Below are positions 1 to 10,331 of a stretch of 64,000 bases of DNA, one piece after another. This DNA comes from Phycisphaerae bacterium RAS1. Its GTDB lineage: Bacteria; Planctomycetota; Phycisphaerae; UBA1845; Fen-1342. The DNA is taken from contig SMLU01000001.1 of the NCBI GenBank assembly GCA_007859745.1, forward strand, positions 2,046,001 through 2,110,000, in the 5' to 3' direction. The notes under the pieces are model-generated. The model saw nothing but the letters and a program-made list of their open reading frames with translations. It searched no databases and was not told where the DNA came from. The translations under genes were made by a program, and so were the position numbers. The first letter of the stretch is position 1, and every line of letters begins with the position of its first letter.

Positions 1-598
1 TTCCGTGCGACTCAGCCCGCCAGCCCGCCTCGCGCAGCGCCAGCTCGACCATCGCGCCGGGCAACGCATAGGCATCCCCCTCCAGCGTCCCACCGATCGC
101 CAGCGGCGCGTGCTCGCCCGGCGGCGGAATCATCCGCCGCAGCATCGCGATCACATCCAGGCACAGCTCGCACGCCCGCCTCTCCTGGTACACGCAGACC
201 TCGGACGCCTGCCAGCGCTCGCCGATCCGGTGCATCGCCGGCGTGAGCACGTCGTCGCAGATGCTGCACGCGCTATGCCCCGCCAGGAACAGCTCCGCGA
301 CGATCTGCCGGACGTGGTCCTCCTGCCCCCTGCACAGCGCGGTGAGCACATGCTTCGCCGAGCGCTCCGCCCCAAGCTCTCCATTTCCCGAGGCCGGCGG
401 CAGCCGCAGCAGCTCCGGATGCACCAGGGTGCGACGATGGCGACGAAGAAAATCCAGCACAGCGTCAACCGGCAACCGGCGGTGTCCCCCGGCGGTGCGG
501 ACACACGTGATGTGTCCCTTGTCGCACCAGCGTTTCAGGGAAGCCTCGCTGACGCCGATCGCCCGCGCCACCTGCCTGGGTGTGACCAACTCGCGCAT
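1..598 (-). CDS. MerR-type HTH / B12-binding-like regulator (C-terminus cut by window edge)
   Basis: Partial gene; the 3' end lies outside the window. Reading leftwards from ATG at 596-598, which follows an AGGAGCGGAAGCG ribosome site, the frame is open to base 1 (199 codons). Residues 1-50 form a MerR/excisionase-type winged helix (TPRQVARAIGVSEASLKRWC, then GGHRRLP). Residues 85-199 resemble the helical bundle and Rossmann part of cobalamin-binding regulators (a Trp followed by YQERR, then GGTLEGDAYALPG). In canonical B12 photoreceptor regulators the lower-ligand motif is DxHxxG and the bundle carries E-H. Here the equivalent positions read D-A-Y and E-R, so cobalamin binding is doubtful. 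The likely role is a DNA-binding regulator with an unknown ligand. The family call is good; the target genes are unknown. Confidence 0.75.
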   Translation of the reverse strand, partial: MRELVTPRQVARAIGVSEASLKRWCDKGHITCVRTAGGHRRLPVDAVLDFLRRHRRTLVHPELLRLPPASGNGELGAERSAKHVLTALCRGQEDHVRQIVAELFLAGHSACSICDDVLTPAMHRIGERWQASEVCVYQERRACELCLDVIAMLRRMIPPPGEHAPLAIGGTLEGDAYALPGAMVELALREAGWRAESHG

Positions 599-841
599 CG
601 CTTCCGCTCCTGAACGATATGCACGATTCTACCAAGCTAACCGGTAGTGTCACCGCTGCGGTTGGCGTGATTACCTCCGGTTTCCTGCGTTCATGTCGAA
701 ACTCCGGAGCCGTCGGACAGCGGCGCAGCCCGCGCCGCGATGCCCCGAGCGTCGCTCCGTAGGTGAGTGCAGGAATGCCCGGACGGGCCTTGGAAATAAC
801 CGGAGAAATGCGCGGCCGGGCGGCGAAATGTACTCGGACTG

Positions 842-1165
842 TCAGGTCGCCTGGTTGTCCGCGATCTCGTACAGGAACCAACGTCGCTTCGCCGAGCCGC
901 TTCGAGGTCCCTGCCGGATGAAGTAGACGGTCCATTCCCGCCCGTCGCTCATCCGCAGGCGATAGTAATGTCGCCGCAGATAGAGCTCTCCGCCGGCCCG
1001 AGCGCCCTCACGCGATGAGAATTTCCAGGTTTCGAGGCAGGCGCAGACGCCATAGCGGCTGCTGCGCCAGTGAAACGCGGGCGGCAATCCCGGCTCGCCG
1101 CGGGCCATGGCGGTGGCGTCGGGCGCTCCGGCGGGTTCGATCGGCTCGCTGATGAACTCGGGCAT
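842..1165 (-). CDS. DUF6504-like small protein
   Basis: A 107-residue soluble protein with no signal peptide or membrane segment. It has a basic, aromatic-rich core (FHWRSSRYGV, a Trp after CLET, HYYRLRMSDGREW, then RRWFLYEI at the end). This pattern resembles the small DUF6504 family, where a short beta-rich domain ends in WxLYxI; the match is from memory and is not certain. ATG at 1165 is preferred over an in-frame TTG at 1171. No biochemical function is known. It stands alone between a regulator and a PEP-CTERM gene. Confidence 0.5.
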   Translation of the reverse strand: MPEFISEPIEPAGAPDATAMARGEPGLPPAFHWRSSRYGVCACLETWKFSSREGARAGGELYLRRHYYRLRMSDGREWTVYFIRQGPRSGSAKRRWFLYEIADNQAT

Positions 1166-1190
1166 GCTCAACCGGAGTAGAAGCTACTCG

Positions 1191-1254
1191 TTCCGAGCCG
1201 CGACCGTGAGGGAGCGGGGGCTCAAAAACCGCTTGCTTACGCGCGCGGCTCGGA
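1191..1254. repeat. Palindromic intergenic repeat (GAGGGAGCGG family)
   Basis: Arms of 11 bases at 1192-1202 and 1244-1254 are exact inverted complements (TCCGAGCCGCG against CGCGGCTCGGA). The first 27 bases of this block (1191-1217) recur exactly at 62421-62447, inside an RHS coding region. It is therefore a dispersed element and not a local hairpin only. Confidence 0.75.
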
Positions 1255-1497
1255 TCGGAACGGCGGCTACGGGATAGTCGGCGCGCGAAAATCGACGCTC
1301 CGTCGGACACGACCCATAAGACCCCCTGCGTGCACGAACCGGGACCCATTTGATCGGTCCGAAACTCATCTTGTCACATCTCGTAAGTGCTTTTGTGGAA
1401 CGGAGTTGATTGTGGTCGCCCGCGAGCCATATCGTCAGGTGTTTCGCGCTATCAGCACGCACCAGCGTGTCGGCTTGTCACAAGAGGAGACTGGAAA

Positions 1498-2286
1498 ATG
1501 CGGCGATTCATCGGTGCGCTTGCGGCGTGTCTTACGAGTGGTTCTGCGATCGCGGGAATGGTCACACTGAATGCTCCGGCGAGTTCGTTTGACGCCAACG
1601 CGCCGATCCAGACGGCGGCGCTGGCGCGTTATCGAATCAGCAACTCCAACTGGGACCAGTTGATCTCGACCTCTACGAGCGTCAGCACGTCGACGATCGT
1701 CGGCACAAGCAATATCGCCACGCACAACACGCTGAACAACGCCCGCTGGAACTTCAATTTCAGCTTTGAGCCGGATGAGGGCTACACCTGGACGCTGCAG
1801 CACGTGAGCGGCGGCCGCGTGACGCCCGGAACGGTCAGCACCGTGACATGGAACGCGCCCATGGGGAATGCGAATCCGTTGACCTCCTTCAACGCAATCG
1901 AGCTGGCCGCCGAGGCCGGTCCGAGCATGCCCAACGGCGTCAGCTCAGCCTACGTTTCGGTCTCGAACCTGCACTTCTCGGTTTCAGGCTTGGACACGCA
2001 GGGAGCGCTGGGCAACATGCTGGACCAGTGGGCGGGCGTCGAGGCGGACAGCAGCCGGCAGTGGGTCGTCTCGAATTCGGACCTTTCTGAGCACGCCTGG
2101 TCGCTGAGCGGCACGGTCGTGGCCGGCTTCGCCGGGACGCCGATGGGCAACATCGACGAGCGGCTCAGGTTCGAGATGCGGACGGCCGCGGTGACGACCG
2201 TCCCGGCGCCGGCGGCCATCACGTTGGGGGCGATGGCGCTGGGCGGACTGGCGCACGTGCGACGTCGCAATCGACAGGGCCAGTAG
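1498..2286 (+). CDS. PEP-CTERM-type secreted protein
   Basis: A 262-residue protein starting at ATG 1498 behind AGGAGACTGGAAA. Residues 1-20 form a Sec signal peptide ending near GSAIAG. The body is Ser/Thr/Asn-rich, as is common in exported beta-structured proteins. The C-terminus has VPAPAAITLG, a hydrophobic stretch and RRRNR, which is the PEP-CTERM sorting signature with PAP in place of PEP. By family knowledge such proteins are cleaved and anchored by an exosortase during export. The specific role is unknown. It is followed by a strong hairpin terminator and converges on the thioesterase gene. Confidence 0.8.
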   Translation: MRRFIGALAACLTSGSAIAGMVTLNAPASSFDANAPIQTAALARYRISNSNWDQLISTSTSVSTSTIVGTSNIATHNTLNNARWNFNFSFEPDEGYTWTLQHVSGGRVTPGTVSTVTWNAPMGNANPLTSFNAIELAAEAGPSMPNGVSSAYVSVSNLHFSVSGLDTQGALGNMLDQWAGVEADSSRQWVVSNSDLSEHAWSLSGTVVAGFAGTPMGNIDERLRFEMRTAAVTTVPAPAAITLGAMALGGLAHVRRRNRQGQ

Positions 2287-2335
2287 CCCGCCGCGGCCGG
2301 GCCGCGGTCCAGACAATCCTCGGGCGACACTTGTG

Positions 2336-2368
2336 GCAGCCTTCGGCTCTATTGCAGTCGAAGGCTGC
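2336..2368. terminator. Hairpin terminator between convergent genes
   Basis: A perfect 10-bp stem (GCAGCCTTCG at 2336-2345, CGAAGGCTGC at 2359-2368) with a 13-base loop, followed by CTCTCTT. It lies between the PEP-CTERM gene (+) and the thioesterase gene (-), so it could end transcription from either side. Confidence 0.6.
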
Positions 2369-2393
2369 TCTCTTGCGTCGCCGCCATCGTGGT

Positions 2394-2783
2394 TCAGGCG
2401 GTCTCCATGCCAAGCGGCACCGGAATTCCGTGATCGTTGACCGCCACGTAGACGAGCGTGGCTTCAGTGACTGAAATCAGCGTGCGCGGGTCGGTGAAGC
2501 GCTCGGCCTCGACGCTGACGTGAATCGTCATGGACGTGCGGCCCACCTTCGTCAGCCTGGTGTTGAAGCTGAGCACGTCGCCGACGTAGACCGGTTTCTT
2601 GAACTCGACGCTGTTCATCGCCACCGTGACGAATTTGTGCGGCGTGTGCTTGCGGGCCTCGATGGCGCCGGCCTGGTCGATGTAGCTGAGGATGACGCCG
2701 CCGAAGATCGTGCCGTGAGCGTTGGTGTCGCGCGGCATCATCATGACACGGATGGCGGGGCAGCAGGCGTCTTGCGTGTCCAT
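2394..2783 (-). CDS. Acyl-CoA thioesterase, YciA-like hotdog fold
   Basis: A 129-residue protein in the single-hotdog-domain size range. The motif [19 protein letters not shown] (residues 21-39) matches the active-site helix of YciA/BACH-type thioesterases, with Asp as the likely catalytic acid. [13 protein letters not shown] follows, as expected of the family. It should hydrolyse acyl-CoA thioesters in the cytoplasm. ATG at 2783 follows a GAGGAGTTCGGC ribosome site. It is probably a single gene; a strong palindrome lies directly upstream. Confidence 0.88.
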   Translation of the reverse strand: MDTQDACCPAIRVMMMPRDTNAHGTIFGGVILSYIDQAGAIEARKHTPHKFVTVAMNSVEFKKPVYVGDVLSFNTRLTKVGRTSMTIHVSVEAERFTDPRTLISVTEATLVYVAVNDHGIPVPLGMETA

Positions 2784-2814
2784 GCCGAACTCCTCGCGTG
2801 GGACGGGCGTCTGT

Positions 2815-2870
2815 GGGTGGGACGGGCGTCTCGCCCGTCACCCGAAACGGGCGAGACGCCCGTCCCACCC
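2815..2870. repeat. Perfect palindromic repeat (GGGACGGGCGTCTCGCCCGT family)
   Basis: Arms of 24 bases at 2815-2838 and 2847-2870 are exact inverted complements around an 8-base loop. A shorter partial copy precedes it at 2799-2810. Members of the same family occur at about 6356, 16875 and 22100. It sits between the divergently spaced ends of the thioesterase and NrnA genes. Confidence 0.85.
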
Positions 2871-2880
2871 AATAACTACA

Positions 2881-3882
2881 CTAGCCAGGACCCATCGCCT
2901 CAACCGCCTCCGCCACCACCCGCGGCACAACCGCCTCCCACGTCCCGTTCAGCCGCGCCCCCGCCGCGCGGGCGTGCCCGCCGCCGCCGTAACGGCTGGC
3001 CAGCGCCGCCACGTCCAGCTCGCGCTTCGAGCGGAAGTTGACCCGGATCAGGTCGCCGGCCTCCTGCGTGAACAGCAGCGTGGCCTCCGTGTCGCGCAGC
3101 CGGGTGGCCTCGTTCACAAGGTCCTCCGTCATTGAGCGATCGGCGCCGGCCGCGACGAAATCATCCGGGCGAAGCGCCATCACGGCCAGCCGCCCGCCGG
3201 CATGCAGCTCCATCGACGCCAGCATGCGCGAGATGAGCCGCAGCTTCGGCGGCTGATCCTGCTGGTAGAGCCGGGCATGCAGCTCGTTGACCGATGCGCC
3301 CGCCTCCACCAGCCGCGCCGACGCCCGCAGCATCCGAGCGTCCGTGTTCGAAAAGCGGAACCAGCCGCAGTCCGTGCCGATGCCGGTGAGCAGCGCGCCC
3401 GCCATCAGCGGATCGATGGTCGCCCCCATCGACTCAAACCACTCCAGCAAGACCAGGCAGATCGCTCCGGCCGACTCGTCGAACAGCCGGAAATCGCCCG
3501 GCCGCGTGCCGAGCGCGTCGCGCGTGGCGTGGTGATCGATCACGAGCGTGGCGGGAGCGGAGGCCAGCCACTTCATCATCGGCTCGACTTGCGCCAGCGA
3601 GCAAGTGTCAACGACGATGACCGCGTCGCTGTCCGACATCAGCACCTCGCGCGAATCCTCCCACACGCACCACACGGCCGCATCGCGAAGAAATTCGTAC
3701 TTCACCGGCAGCGCGTCGAAGAGGGCGACGTACGGCGTAACGCCGCGCTGCCGCAGGACCAGCGACAGCGCGGCCAGGGCGCCGAGCGCATCGCCGTCGG
3801 GACGCTGATGCGAGACCAGAAGCGGCCGCCGCGTTTCCGTCAGCCACGCGGCGGCGTCTTGGAATTGAGTCGCGGTTAGCAT
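2881..3882 (-). CDS. nrnA: DHH/DHHA1 phosphoesterase, NrnA-like oligoribonuclease/pAp phosphatase
   Basis: A 333-residue protein when started at ATG 3882; an in-frame TTG at 3933 would overlap the HAD gene. The DHH domain shows HQRPDGDALGAL, VDTCS and DHHATRDALG, the metal-binding motifs. The C-terminal DHHA1 domain ends in GGGGHARAAGA. Length and motif order match bifunctional NrnA enzymes, which degrade nanoRNA and dephosphorylate pAp in the cytoplasm. It probably follows the HAD gene in one transcript, 34 bases downstream of its stop. Confidence 0.85.
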   Translation of the reverse strand: MLTATQFQDAAAWLTETRRPLLVSHQRPDGDALGALAALSLVLRQRGVTPYVALFDALPVKYEFLRDAAVWCVWEDSREVLMSDSDAVIVVDTCSLAQVEPMMKWLASAPATLVIDHHATRDALGTRPGDFRLFDESAGAICLVLLEWFESMGATIDPLMAGALLTGIGTDCGWFRFSNTDARMLRASARLVEAGASVNELHARLYQQDQPPKLRLISRMLASMELHAGGRLAVMALRPDDFVAAGADRSMTEDLVNEATRLRDTEATLLFTQEAGDLIRVNFRSKRELDVAALASRYGGGGHARAAGARLNGTWEAVVPRVVAEAVEAMGPG

Positions 3883-3916
3883 CGGCGGATTGTACAGCAC
3901 GCACCGCTCGCGAGGC

Positions 3917-4573
3917 TCAATCGCCGATGGCAAGCTCCGCCGGCACGTCGACGATCCACGCCGCGCCCGCCTCGCGAAGATCGGCGTCCGTACGGAATCC
4001 CCACGTCACGCCGACGCCCACGACGCCGGCGCGCCGCGCCGTCTCGATGTCCGTCGGCGTGTCGCCGATCAGCCACGTCTCCCGCGGCGAGACGCCGAAG
4101 CGCGCGCAGATGGACAAGAGCCGCGTTGGATCGGGCTTCCTGCCGGCCTCCTCGACGTAGCCCCACACTTCTTGAAATTCAGTCGGCCAGAACGCGCGCA
4201 CGATCCTGCCGGTCATGTCATGCGGCTTGTTCGAAAGCACGCCGAGCTTGATATCCGCGCGGCACAGTCGTCCGATAAGTTCATTGACCCCCGCGTACGG
4301 GCGAGTGTGCCGCAACAGGCGGGTGCGGTAGCGCGGGCGCGCCAGCTCGATCAGCCGTTCCACCAGGTGTGGATGGGCGTCGCCAATCGCCCGGCGGCAA
4401 AGCAGCGGGATTCCCTCCCCAACGAGATACCGGTATCGTTCGAGGACAATCGGCCCGATTCCCAGCAGTTCGAGGCATTCGTTGACCGACTCGCCGATGT
4501 CTCGTAATGAGTCGACCAGCGTGCCGTCGAGGTCGAAAACACACGCGGCTGGCGGCGTCGAAGGTGCGGGCAT
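3917..4573 (-). CDS. HAD-superfamily hydrolase, phosphoglycolate phosphatase-like
   Basis: A 218-residue protein. All four HAD motifs are visible: FDLDGTLVDS near the N-terminus (nucleophile Asp and acid Asp), VLSNKP (Thr/Ser motif), GRKPDP (Lys) and WLIGDTPTDIETARRAG (acidic pair). A helical cap sits between motifs I and II, typical of subfamily IA. Substrates in the family include phosphoglycolate and sugar phosphates; the exact substrate is not readable here. ATG at 4573 follows GGGAGAGCGA. The open frame extends further upstream but without protein-like content. Confidence 0.85.
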   Translation of the reverse strand: MPAPSTPPAACVFDLDGTLVDSLRDIGESVNECLELLGIGPIVLERYRYLVGEGIPLLCRRAIGDAHPHLVERLIELARPRYRTRLLRHTRPYAGVNELIGRLCRADIKLGVLSNKPHDMTGRIVRAFWPTEFQEVWGYVEEAGRKPDPTRLLSICARFGVSPRETWLIGDTPTDIETARRAGVVGVGVTWGFRTDADLREAGAAWIVDVPAELAIGD

Positions 4574-4736
4574 TCGCTCTCCCGGCAGCAGAAGGCACTT
4601 GCCGCAACCGCCGCTTGAATCGGACTTATAATAGGGATAGGCCGGAGACGGCTCAACGCGGCCGGACCCCGCGGGATGGCCGCCGCCGGAGAATCGCGCC
4701 GCCGCCAACCGCGCCGGCCAGATGGAGTGTTGTCTG

Positions 4737-5966
4737 ATGCTTGGCAAGATCCGGAACTCAATGTGGGCGATCGCAACGGTGGGCGTGCTGGCGTCAAGCG
4801 CTCCGGCCCAGGACTCGGGCGGCAAGGGCGCGCTGGCGGGGTTGATCAACGTCGACGCGCTGATCGACAACTACGCCCGCTTCCTGGCGCGCAAGTACGA
4901 CCTGAGCGAAGAGCAGGACGCCTTCACCCAGAAACTGCTGCACGAGAAAGCCTCGGCGTTCATGAAGCGTCACGAGGGCAACCTTTCGGGGCTGGTGGAA
5001 ACCATGTTCGCGGTCCGCGGCGGCGGTGACATGTCGCCGGATCAGCTCGTGGATTGGGGCAAGACCGCCCTGCCGATCTACCAGGAAGCGAAGGGCATCA
5101 TCGTCGACGGCAACAACGAATGGCGCGCGATCCTGACCGACGAGCAGCGCAAGATGCACGATCAGGACGTCAAGCTGATGTACGACAGCTTCACCAACAC
5201 CGAGGATCAACTGCAGAAGATCGTGTCGGGCGAGATGACCGTCGAGGAATTCCGAAACCCGCGCCGCGCGGCGAAGCGCCCCCCCGCCGCCCAGCCCCAG
5301 CCCCAGCCCCAGCCGGTGGGCGGAAACCCCGGCGTGCGCGTCAACAACCCGGGCACATCGCCACGCCCCGTTCCGGCTGACTCGCCGAACGCGAACCCGG
5401 GCGCTACTCCGCCGCCGCCGACCGACCCCGCGGCGCACGAGCAGCAGCAGGGCGCGGCGGAAACGGGCGAGATGCCTGCCGGCGCGCCGCCGCCGCAACC
5501 GAGCATGGCGAATGACACGCCCAAGGCGCATCGCACCGCGGGCGGTTCGCGCGCGCCGGCGAGCCCCGGCAATCCGGAGAACTTCGAGAGCGAATGGGCC
5601 GCCTACGTGCGCCAGTTCAGCGAGAAGTACAGCCTGAACGACGAGCAGTCGCAGAAGGCCCAGGCGATTCTGAAGGACTGCCAGGAGCAGGCCTCGCGCT
5701 ACATGCAGGCGCACAAGACCGAGATCCAGGACCTGAACAAGCAGGCCACCGACGGAACCGCCGACCCCAAGCAGCGCGCCGGCATTACGCAGCAGAAAGG
5801 CAAGCTGCTCGAACCGGTGACACAGATCTTCGAGAAGAGCCTCAAGCCGCGGCTGGAGAAGCTGCCGACGCGCTCCCAGCGGCGCGAGGCCGACGCGGGC
5901 GGCGCGAAAAGTGCGCCCAAGCCGGCGCCGGCGGCGCCCGCCAAACCGGCCCCCAAGGACAAGTAA
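4737..5966 (+). CDS. Secreted protein with LTxxQ-like helical repeats and a Pro-rich linker
   Basis: A 409-residue protein; ATG 4737 lies 9 bases after GGAG. A signal peptide (residues 1-25) ends near SAPAQ. Two alpha-helical domains (about residues 35-180 and 290-380) each contain an L(S/T/N)xEQ motif (LSEEQD, LTDEQR, LNDEQS), recalling Spy/CpxP-type LTxxQ periplasmic proteins. A Pro/Gln/Ala-rich linker with a PQPQPQP run lies between them. The C-terminus is Ala/Pro/Lys-rich. It is likely periplasmic. The function is not recognised; the LTxxQ comparison is an inference. Confidence 0.65.
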   Translation: MLGKIRNSMWAIATVGVLASSAPAQDSGGKGALAGLINVDALIDNYARFLARKYDLSEEQDAFTQKLLHEKASAFMKRHEGNLSGLVETMFAVRGGGDMSPDQLVDWGKTALPIYQEAKGIIVDGNNEWRAILTDEQRKMHDQDVKLMYDSFTNTEDQLQKIVSGEMTVEEFRNPRRAAKRPPAAQPQPQPQPVGGNPGVRVNNPGTSPRPVPADSPNANPGATPPPPTDPAAHEQQQGAAETGEMPAGAPPPQPSMANDTPKAHRTAGGSRAPASPGNPENFESEWAAYVRQFSEKYSLNDEQSQKAQAILKDCQEQASRYMQAHKTEIQDLNKQATDGTADPKQRAGITQQKGKLLEPVTQIFEKSLKPRLEKLPTRSQRREADAGGAKSAPKPAPAAPAKPAPKDK

Positions 5967-6092
5967 GCCGCGCAGCTTCCTGCCGCGCTGCTTGAGTCAG
6001 CGCATAGACCGTCCGATCAATATCACGGGCAATCGAGGCCGCCGTGTGCGGCGTCGTCTCGCTGCGCCCTGACTCTCGACTGGAGATCCGCC

Positions 6093-6329
6093 ATGCGCCG
6101 ATCGCGCAAACTCAGTTGGCTTGTCGCTGTCTCGATGGGCACGTCGTACCAAGCGCTTCAGGGCTGCGATCCGGCCGTTCGCGACACGGTGCTGACGGGC
6201 GTTGAGGGCGCCGCGACCGGGCTGGCCGGCACGTTCATCCAGGCCTTCTTCGAGTCGCTCACGGCCGACCAGACGAACAACGACGGCGCCGCCGGCAACG
6301 ATGCGCAAGGCGGGGGCGCGACGATCTAA
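6093..6329 (+). CDS. Small lipoprotein-like protein
   Basis: A 78-residue protein with ATG behind CTGGAGATCCGCC. The N-terminus is basic, then hydrophobic, and ends in a lipobox-like ALQGC around residue 25. An amphipathic helical stretch (GVEGAATGLAGTFIQAFFESL) and an Asn/Gly/Ala-rich tail follow. It may be a lipid-anchored envelope protein. No function is recognised. A palindromic repeat lies just after the stop. Confidence 0.55.
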   Translation: MRRSRKLSWLVAVSMGTSYQALQGCDPAVRDTVLTGVEGAATGLAGTFIQAFFESLTADQTNNDGAAGNDAQGGGATI

Positions 6330-6355
6330 TGGGTTCTTGAGGGGGCGGGCTTTTT

Positions 6356-6418
6356 GGGTGGGGTGGGCGTCTCGCCCGCCGCGCAGCCATGGGACGGGCG
6401 AGACGCCCGTCCCACCCA
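6356..6418. repeat. Palindromic repeat, GGGCGTCTCGCCC family
   Basis: An imperfect inverted repeat: left arm around 6356-6380, right arm around 6391-6418, same core as the element at 2815. The left arm is nearly identical to a stretch inside the RHS gene at about 51973-51996. It separates the lipoprotein gene from the 3' end of the respiratory operon and may help terminate it. Confidence 0.75.
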
Positions 6419-6479
6419 AGCTGCCGGAGGGAAGCACGCTCGCGCGCCCCAAGCAGGTTCTCTCGCCGCACTCCGCGCC

Positions 6480-7115
6480 TCAGATCGCCACGAACAGCAC
6501 CGCGAACAGCACGATCCACACCACGCCCAGAAAATGCCAGTACATCGCACAGTACCACACGCCGTGATGCCGACCGGCGGCGTAACGGCCGCGGTAGGAC
6601 TTCACGGTCACCCAAACCAGCGGCACGAGCCCGCCCAGCACGTGCACCGCATGCAGCGCCGTTAGGACGTAGAAGCCGAAGACGAACAGATCGGGCGCAT
6701 TGATCGGCACGCCGGCGCGGACGTAGCGCACCCAACTCAGCCACTGGCAACCAAGAAACGCGGCCGCCAGCGCCGTCGTGGCCGTGATCGCCACGCGCAG
6801 CAGAAGTCCGCGGCTGCGACGGGCGGCAGACAGGGCGGTCTGCATGGTCGCGCCGCTGACGAGCAGGATGCCGGTGCTGAGCCAGAGCGTCTGCGGCAGC
6901 GCGGGCAGATTCGTGGGCGGCCAGCGCGTGGCGGGAAGGCGCACCGCGATGATGAAAGCAGCCAGGCCGGCGACGAACAGCACGCCGGTCGAGATGAGAA
7001 AAACAATCATCCCCATCGCACGGGGCGGCAGCCCCCCGAAAACCGGATCGTCATCGGGGCCCTGCCGGCCGTCGCGATGGCCGCCGGGCGGAACGAGATA
7101 GAGCGGCCACAGCAT
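6480..7115 (-). CDS. Second heme-copper oxidase subunit III-like membrane protein
   Basis: A 211-residue protein with five predicted membrane helices. The last two contain LTALHAVHVLGGL and CAMYWHFLGVVWIVLF, the HxxHV and YWHFxxxVW signatures of cytochrome oxidase subunit III. It is the last gene of the minus-strand respiratory operon and has no CuA or heme ligands of its own. Two subunit III-type genes in one cluster is unusual but seen in some caa3 clusters. It probably assembles with CoxA in the cytoplasmic membrane. Confidence 0.8.
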   Translation of the reverse strand: MLWPLYLVPPGGHRDGRQGPDDDPVFGGLPPRAMGMIVFLISTGVLFVAGLAAFIIAVRLPATRWPPTNLPALPQTLWLSTGILLVSGATMQTALSAARRSRGLLLRVAITATTALAAAFLGCQWLSWVRYVRAGVPINAPDLFVFGFYVLTALHAVHVLGGLVPLVWVTVKSYRGRYAAGRHHGVWYCAMYWHFLGVVWIVLFAVLFVAI

Positions 7116-7132
7116 GCGTCACGTCGCTGGGC

Positions 7133-7486
7133 TCACTTGCGCAGCATGCCCGGCGCCTGCCCCCCATAGAGTGTCGGCGCATATTCCAGCGTGTCCATCA
7201 GGGCCAGCGTGATGAACAGCGCCAGGAAAGCGAGCGAGGCGATCAGGATGATCGCATTGAAGGGCCGATCCCAGCGCAGGTGCATGAAGTAGAGACACAC
7301 GAGAGCGCCCTTGATCGTGGCGATCAGCATGGCGATGCCGATGTTGAAGGACCCGAGCTTGACGCCCGAGAGGCCGACCGTCACGCCGGTCAGCACCAAA
7401 AGCGCGACAAGCGTGGCGCCCAGAAGCGAGGTCGGCACGACGTGTCCGACGCCGGGGTGAGCGTGAGATTCAGAGCTGTTCGACAT
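7133..7486 (-). CDS. coxD: Cytochrome c oxidase subunit IV, prokaryotic type
   Basis: A 117-residue protein started at ATG 7486 behind GAGGTTGACG. Three membrane helices are visible (LLGATLVALLVLTGVTVGL, NIGIAMLIATIKGALVCLYFMHL, AIILIASLAFLALFITLAL). KGALVCLYFMHLRW is diagnostic for the small oxidase subunit IV/CtaF-type family. It lies 14 bases after the coxC stop. It is a structural subunit of the caa3 oxidase. Confidence 0.85.
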   Translation of the reverse strand: MSNSSESHAHPGVGHVVPTSLLGATLVALLVLTGVTVGLSGVKLGSFNIGIAMLIATIKGALVCLYFMHLRWDRPFNAIILIASLAFLALFITLALMDTLEYAPTLYGGQAPGMLRK

Positions 7487-7500
7487 CGTCAACCTCGCGA

Positions 7501-8499
7501 CTAATCGATCAGATAGAGCAGTGGGAAGAGGTAAATCCAAATCAGGTCGACCAGGTGCCAGTACAGACCACCCAGGTCCACGGGATCAAAGTAAGCCGAC
7601 GAAAAATCACCGCGAACCGAACGCATCAGCAGCCAGGCAATGACGGTCATGCCCGCCAGCACGTGAATGCCATGCAGCCCCGTCAGACAGAAGTAAATGC
7701 TGAAGTACAGATGGACGTTCGGCGTATCCTCGCCGCCGTGGCCGGCGCCGGCCGGCTGTGCGGCCAGCCCGCCGGGCGCAACCGCGGCGGGCAGAATCTT
7801 GGGCGCATCGGCGCCGCCAGCCACAGCCGGCGGAGTGGCCGCGGGGGGCGGCGTGGCGGCGTGCTCTGAGCCGGCTGCTGCGGTTTGCGCGCCGGATGCG
7901 TGGCCGTCGGAGGCCGCGGCGGCCGGTGCGGGCGCATGTGCATCAGCGGCCGGTGCTGCCGCGTGGCCAGCCGCGGCGGCGGGGGTCGCGGCGTGGGCGG
8001 CATCATGCTTGGGTGCGTAGTACTTGCCAGGCCGATAGCCGTGGGCAATCTTCTCGCTGTACTCGAAGTACTTAATGCCCATGAAGCCGAAACCGCCCAG
8101 CAACGTGAGCGTCAGGCCGAGGATCAGGCCATTCCGATTCGACGTCTGGGCACAGCGCACCGCCCACGCCATCGTGAAGCTCGACAGCAGCAGAACCACC
8201 GTGTTGATCGCGCCCAGAGTCTTGTTCAAGTGCTGATGGCCGGCGTGGAAGATCTCCGGATGGTTGCCGCGCCAAATGGCATATGCGCAGAACAGCCCGC
8301 CGAACAGCAGGATTTCCGTGCCCAGGAACAACCACATGCCCAGCTTGCCCGAGTCGAACTGCTGGGACATGGTTTCAAAGTGGTGCGCCAGGAACGGATT
8401 GTGCCCGTGGCCGTGGGCGTCGCCGCCGCCGGCGCCGTGGCCCTGCGAGCCGTGGGCGGCGTCCGCCGGAGCGGTCTGCGGTGAAACTGCGTCTGCCAT
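7501..8499 (-). CDS. coxC: Cytochrome c oxidase subunit III with a long Ala/Pro/His-rich insert
   Basis: A 332-residue protein; ATG 8499 is preferred (AGAGGATCGAGGCG upstream) over the longer open frame. Helices 1-3 (WLFLGTEILLFGGLFCAYAIW onward) and 4-5 (LTGLHGIHVLAGM, YWHLVDLIWIYLFPLLYLI) match subunit III. An insert of about 110 residues rich in Ala, Pro and His separates helices 3 and 4 (about 7710-8030). Subunit III usually has only a short loop there. The N-terminal tail is also His-rich. It forms part of the membrane oxidase downstream of coxA. Confidence 0.9.
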   Translation of the reverse strand: MADAVSPQTAPADAAHGSQGHGAGGGDAHGHGHNPFLAHHFETMSQQFDSGKLGMWLFLGTEILLFGGLFCAYAIWRGNHPEIFHAGHQHLNKTLGAINTVVLLLSSFTMAWAVRCAQTSNRNGLILGLTLTLLGGFGFMGIKYFEYSEKIAHGYRPGKYYAPKHDAAHAATPAAAAGHAAAPAADAHAPAPAAAASDGHASGAQTAAAGSEHAATPPPAATPPAVAGGADAPKILPAAVAPGGLAAQPAGAGHGGEDTPNVHLYFSIYFCLTGLHGIHVLAGMTVIAWLLMRSVRGDFSSAYFDPVDLGGLYWHLVDLIWIYLFPLLYLID

Positions 8500-8618
8500 A
8501 TCGCCTCGATCCTCTATGTCGCCCGGCCGCCCTCGGCCGGAACACCACCAGGAGCGCTTCCGCCAGCACCGCAACGCACGGGCGGGCAAGCCGCCCGTGG
8601 CACCCGGTGCCGCCCTTC

Positions 8619-10310
<1,692 letters not shown>

Positions 10311-10331
10311 ATGTGCGACCTCCGCCCCGTG

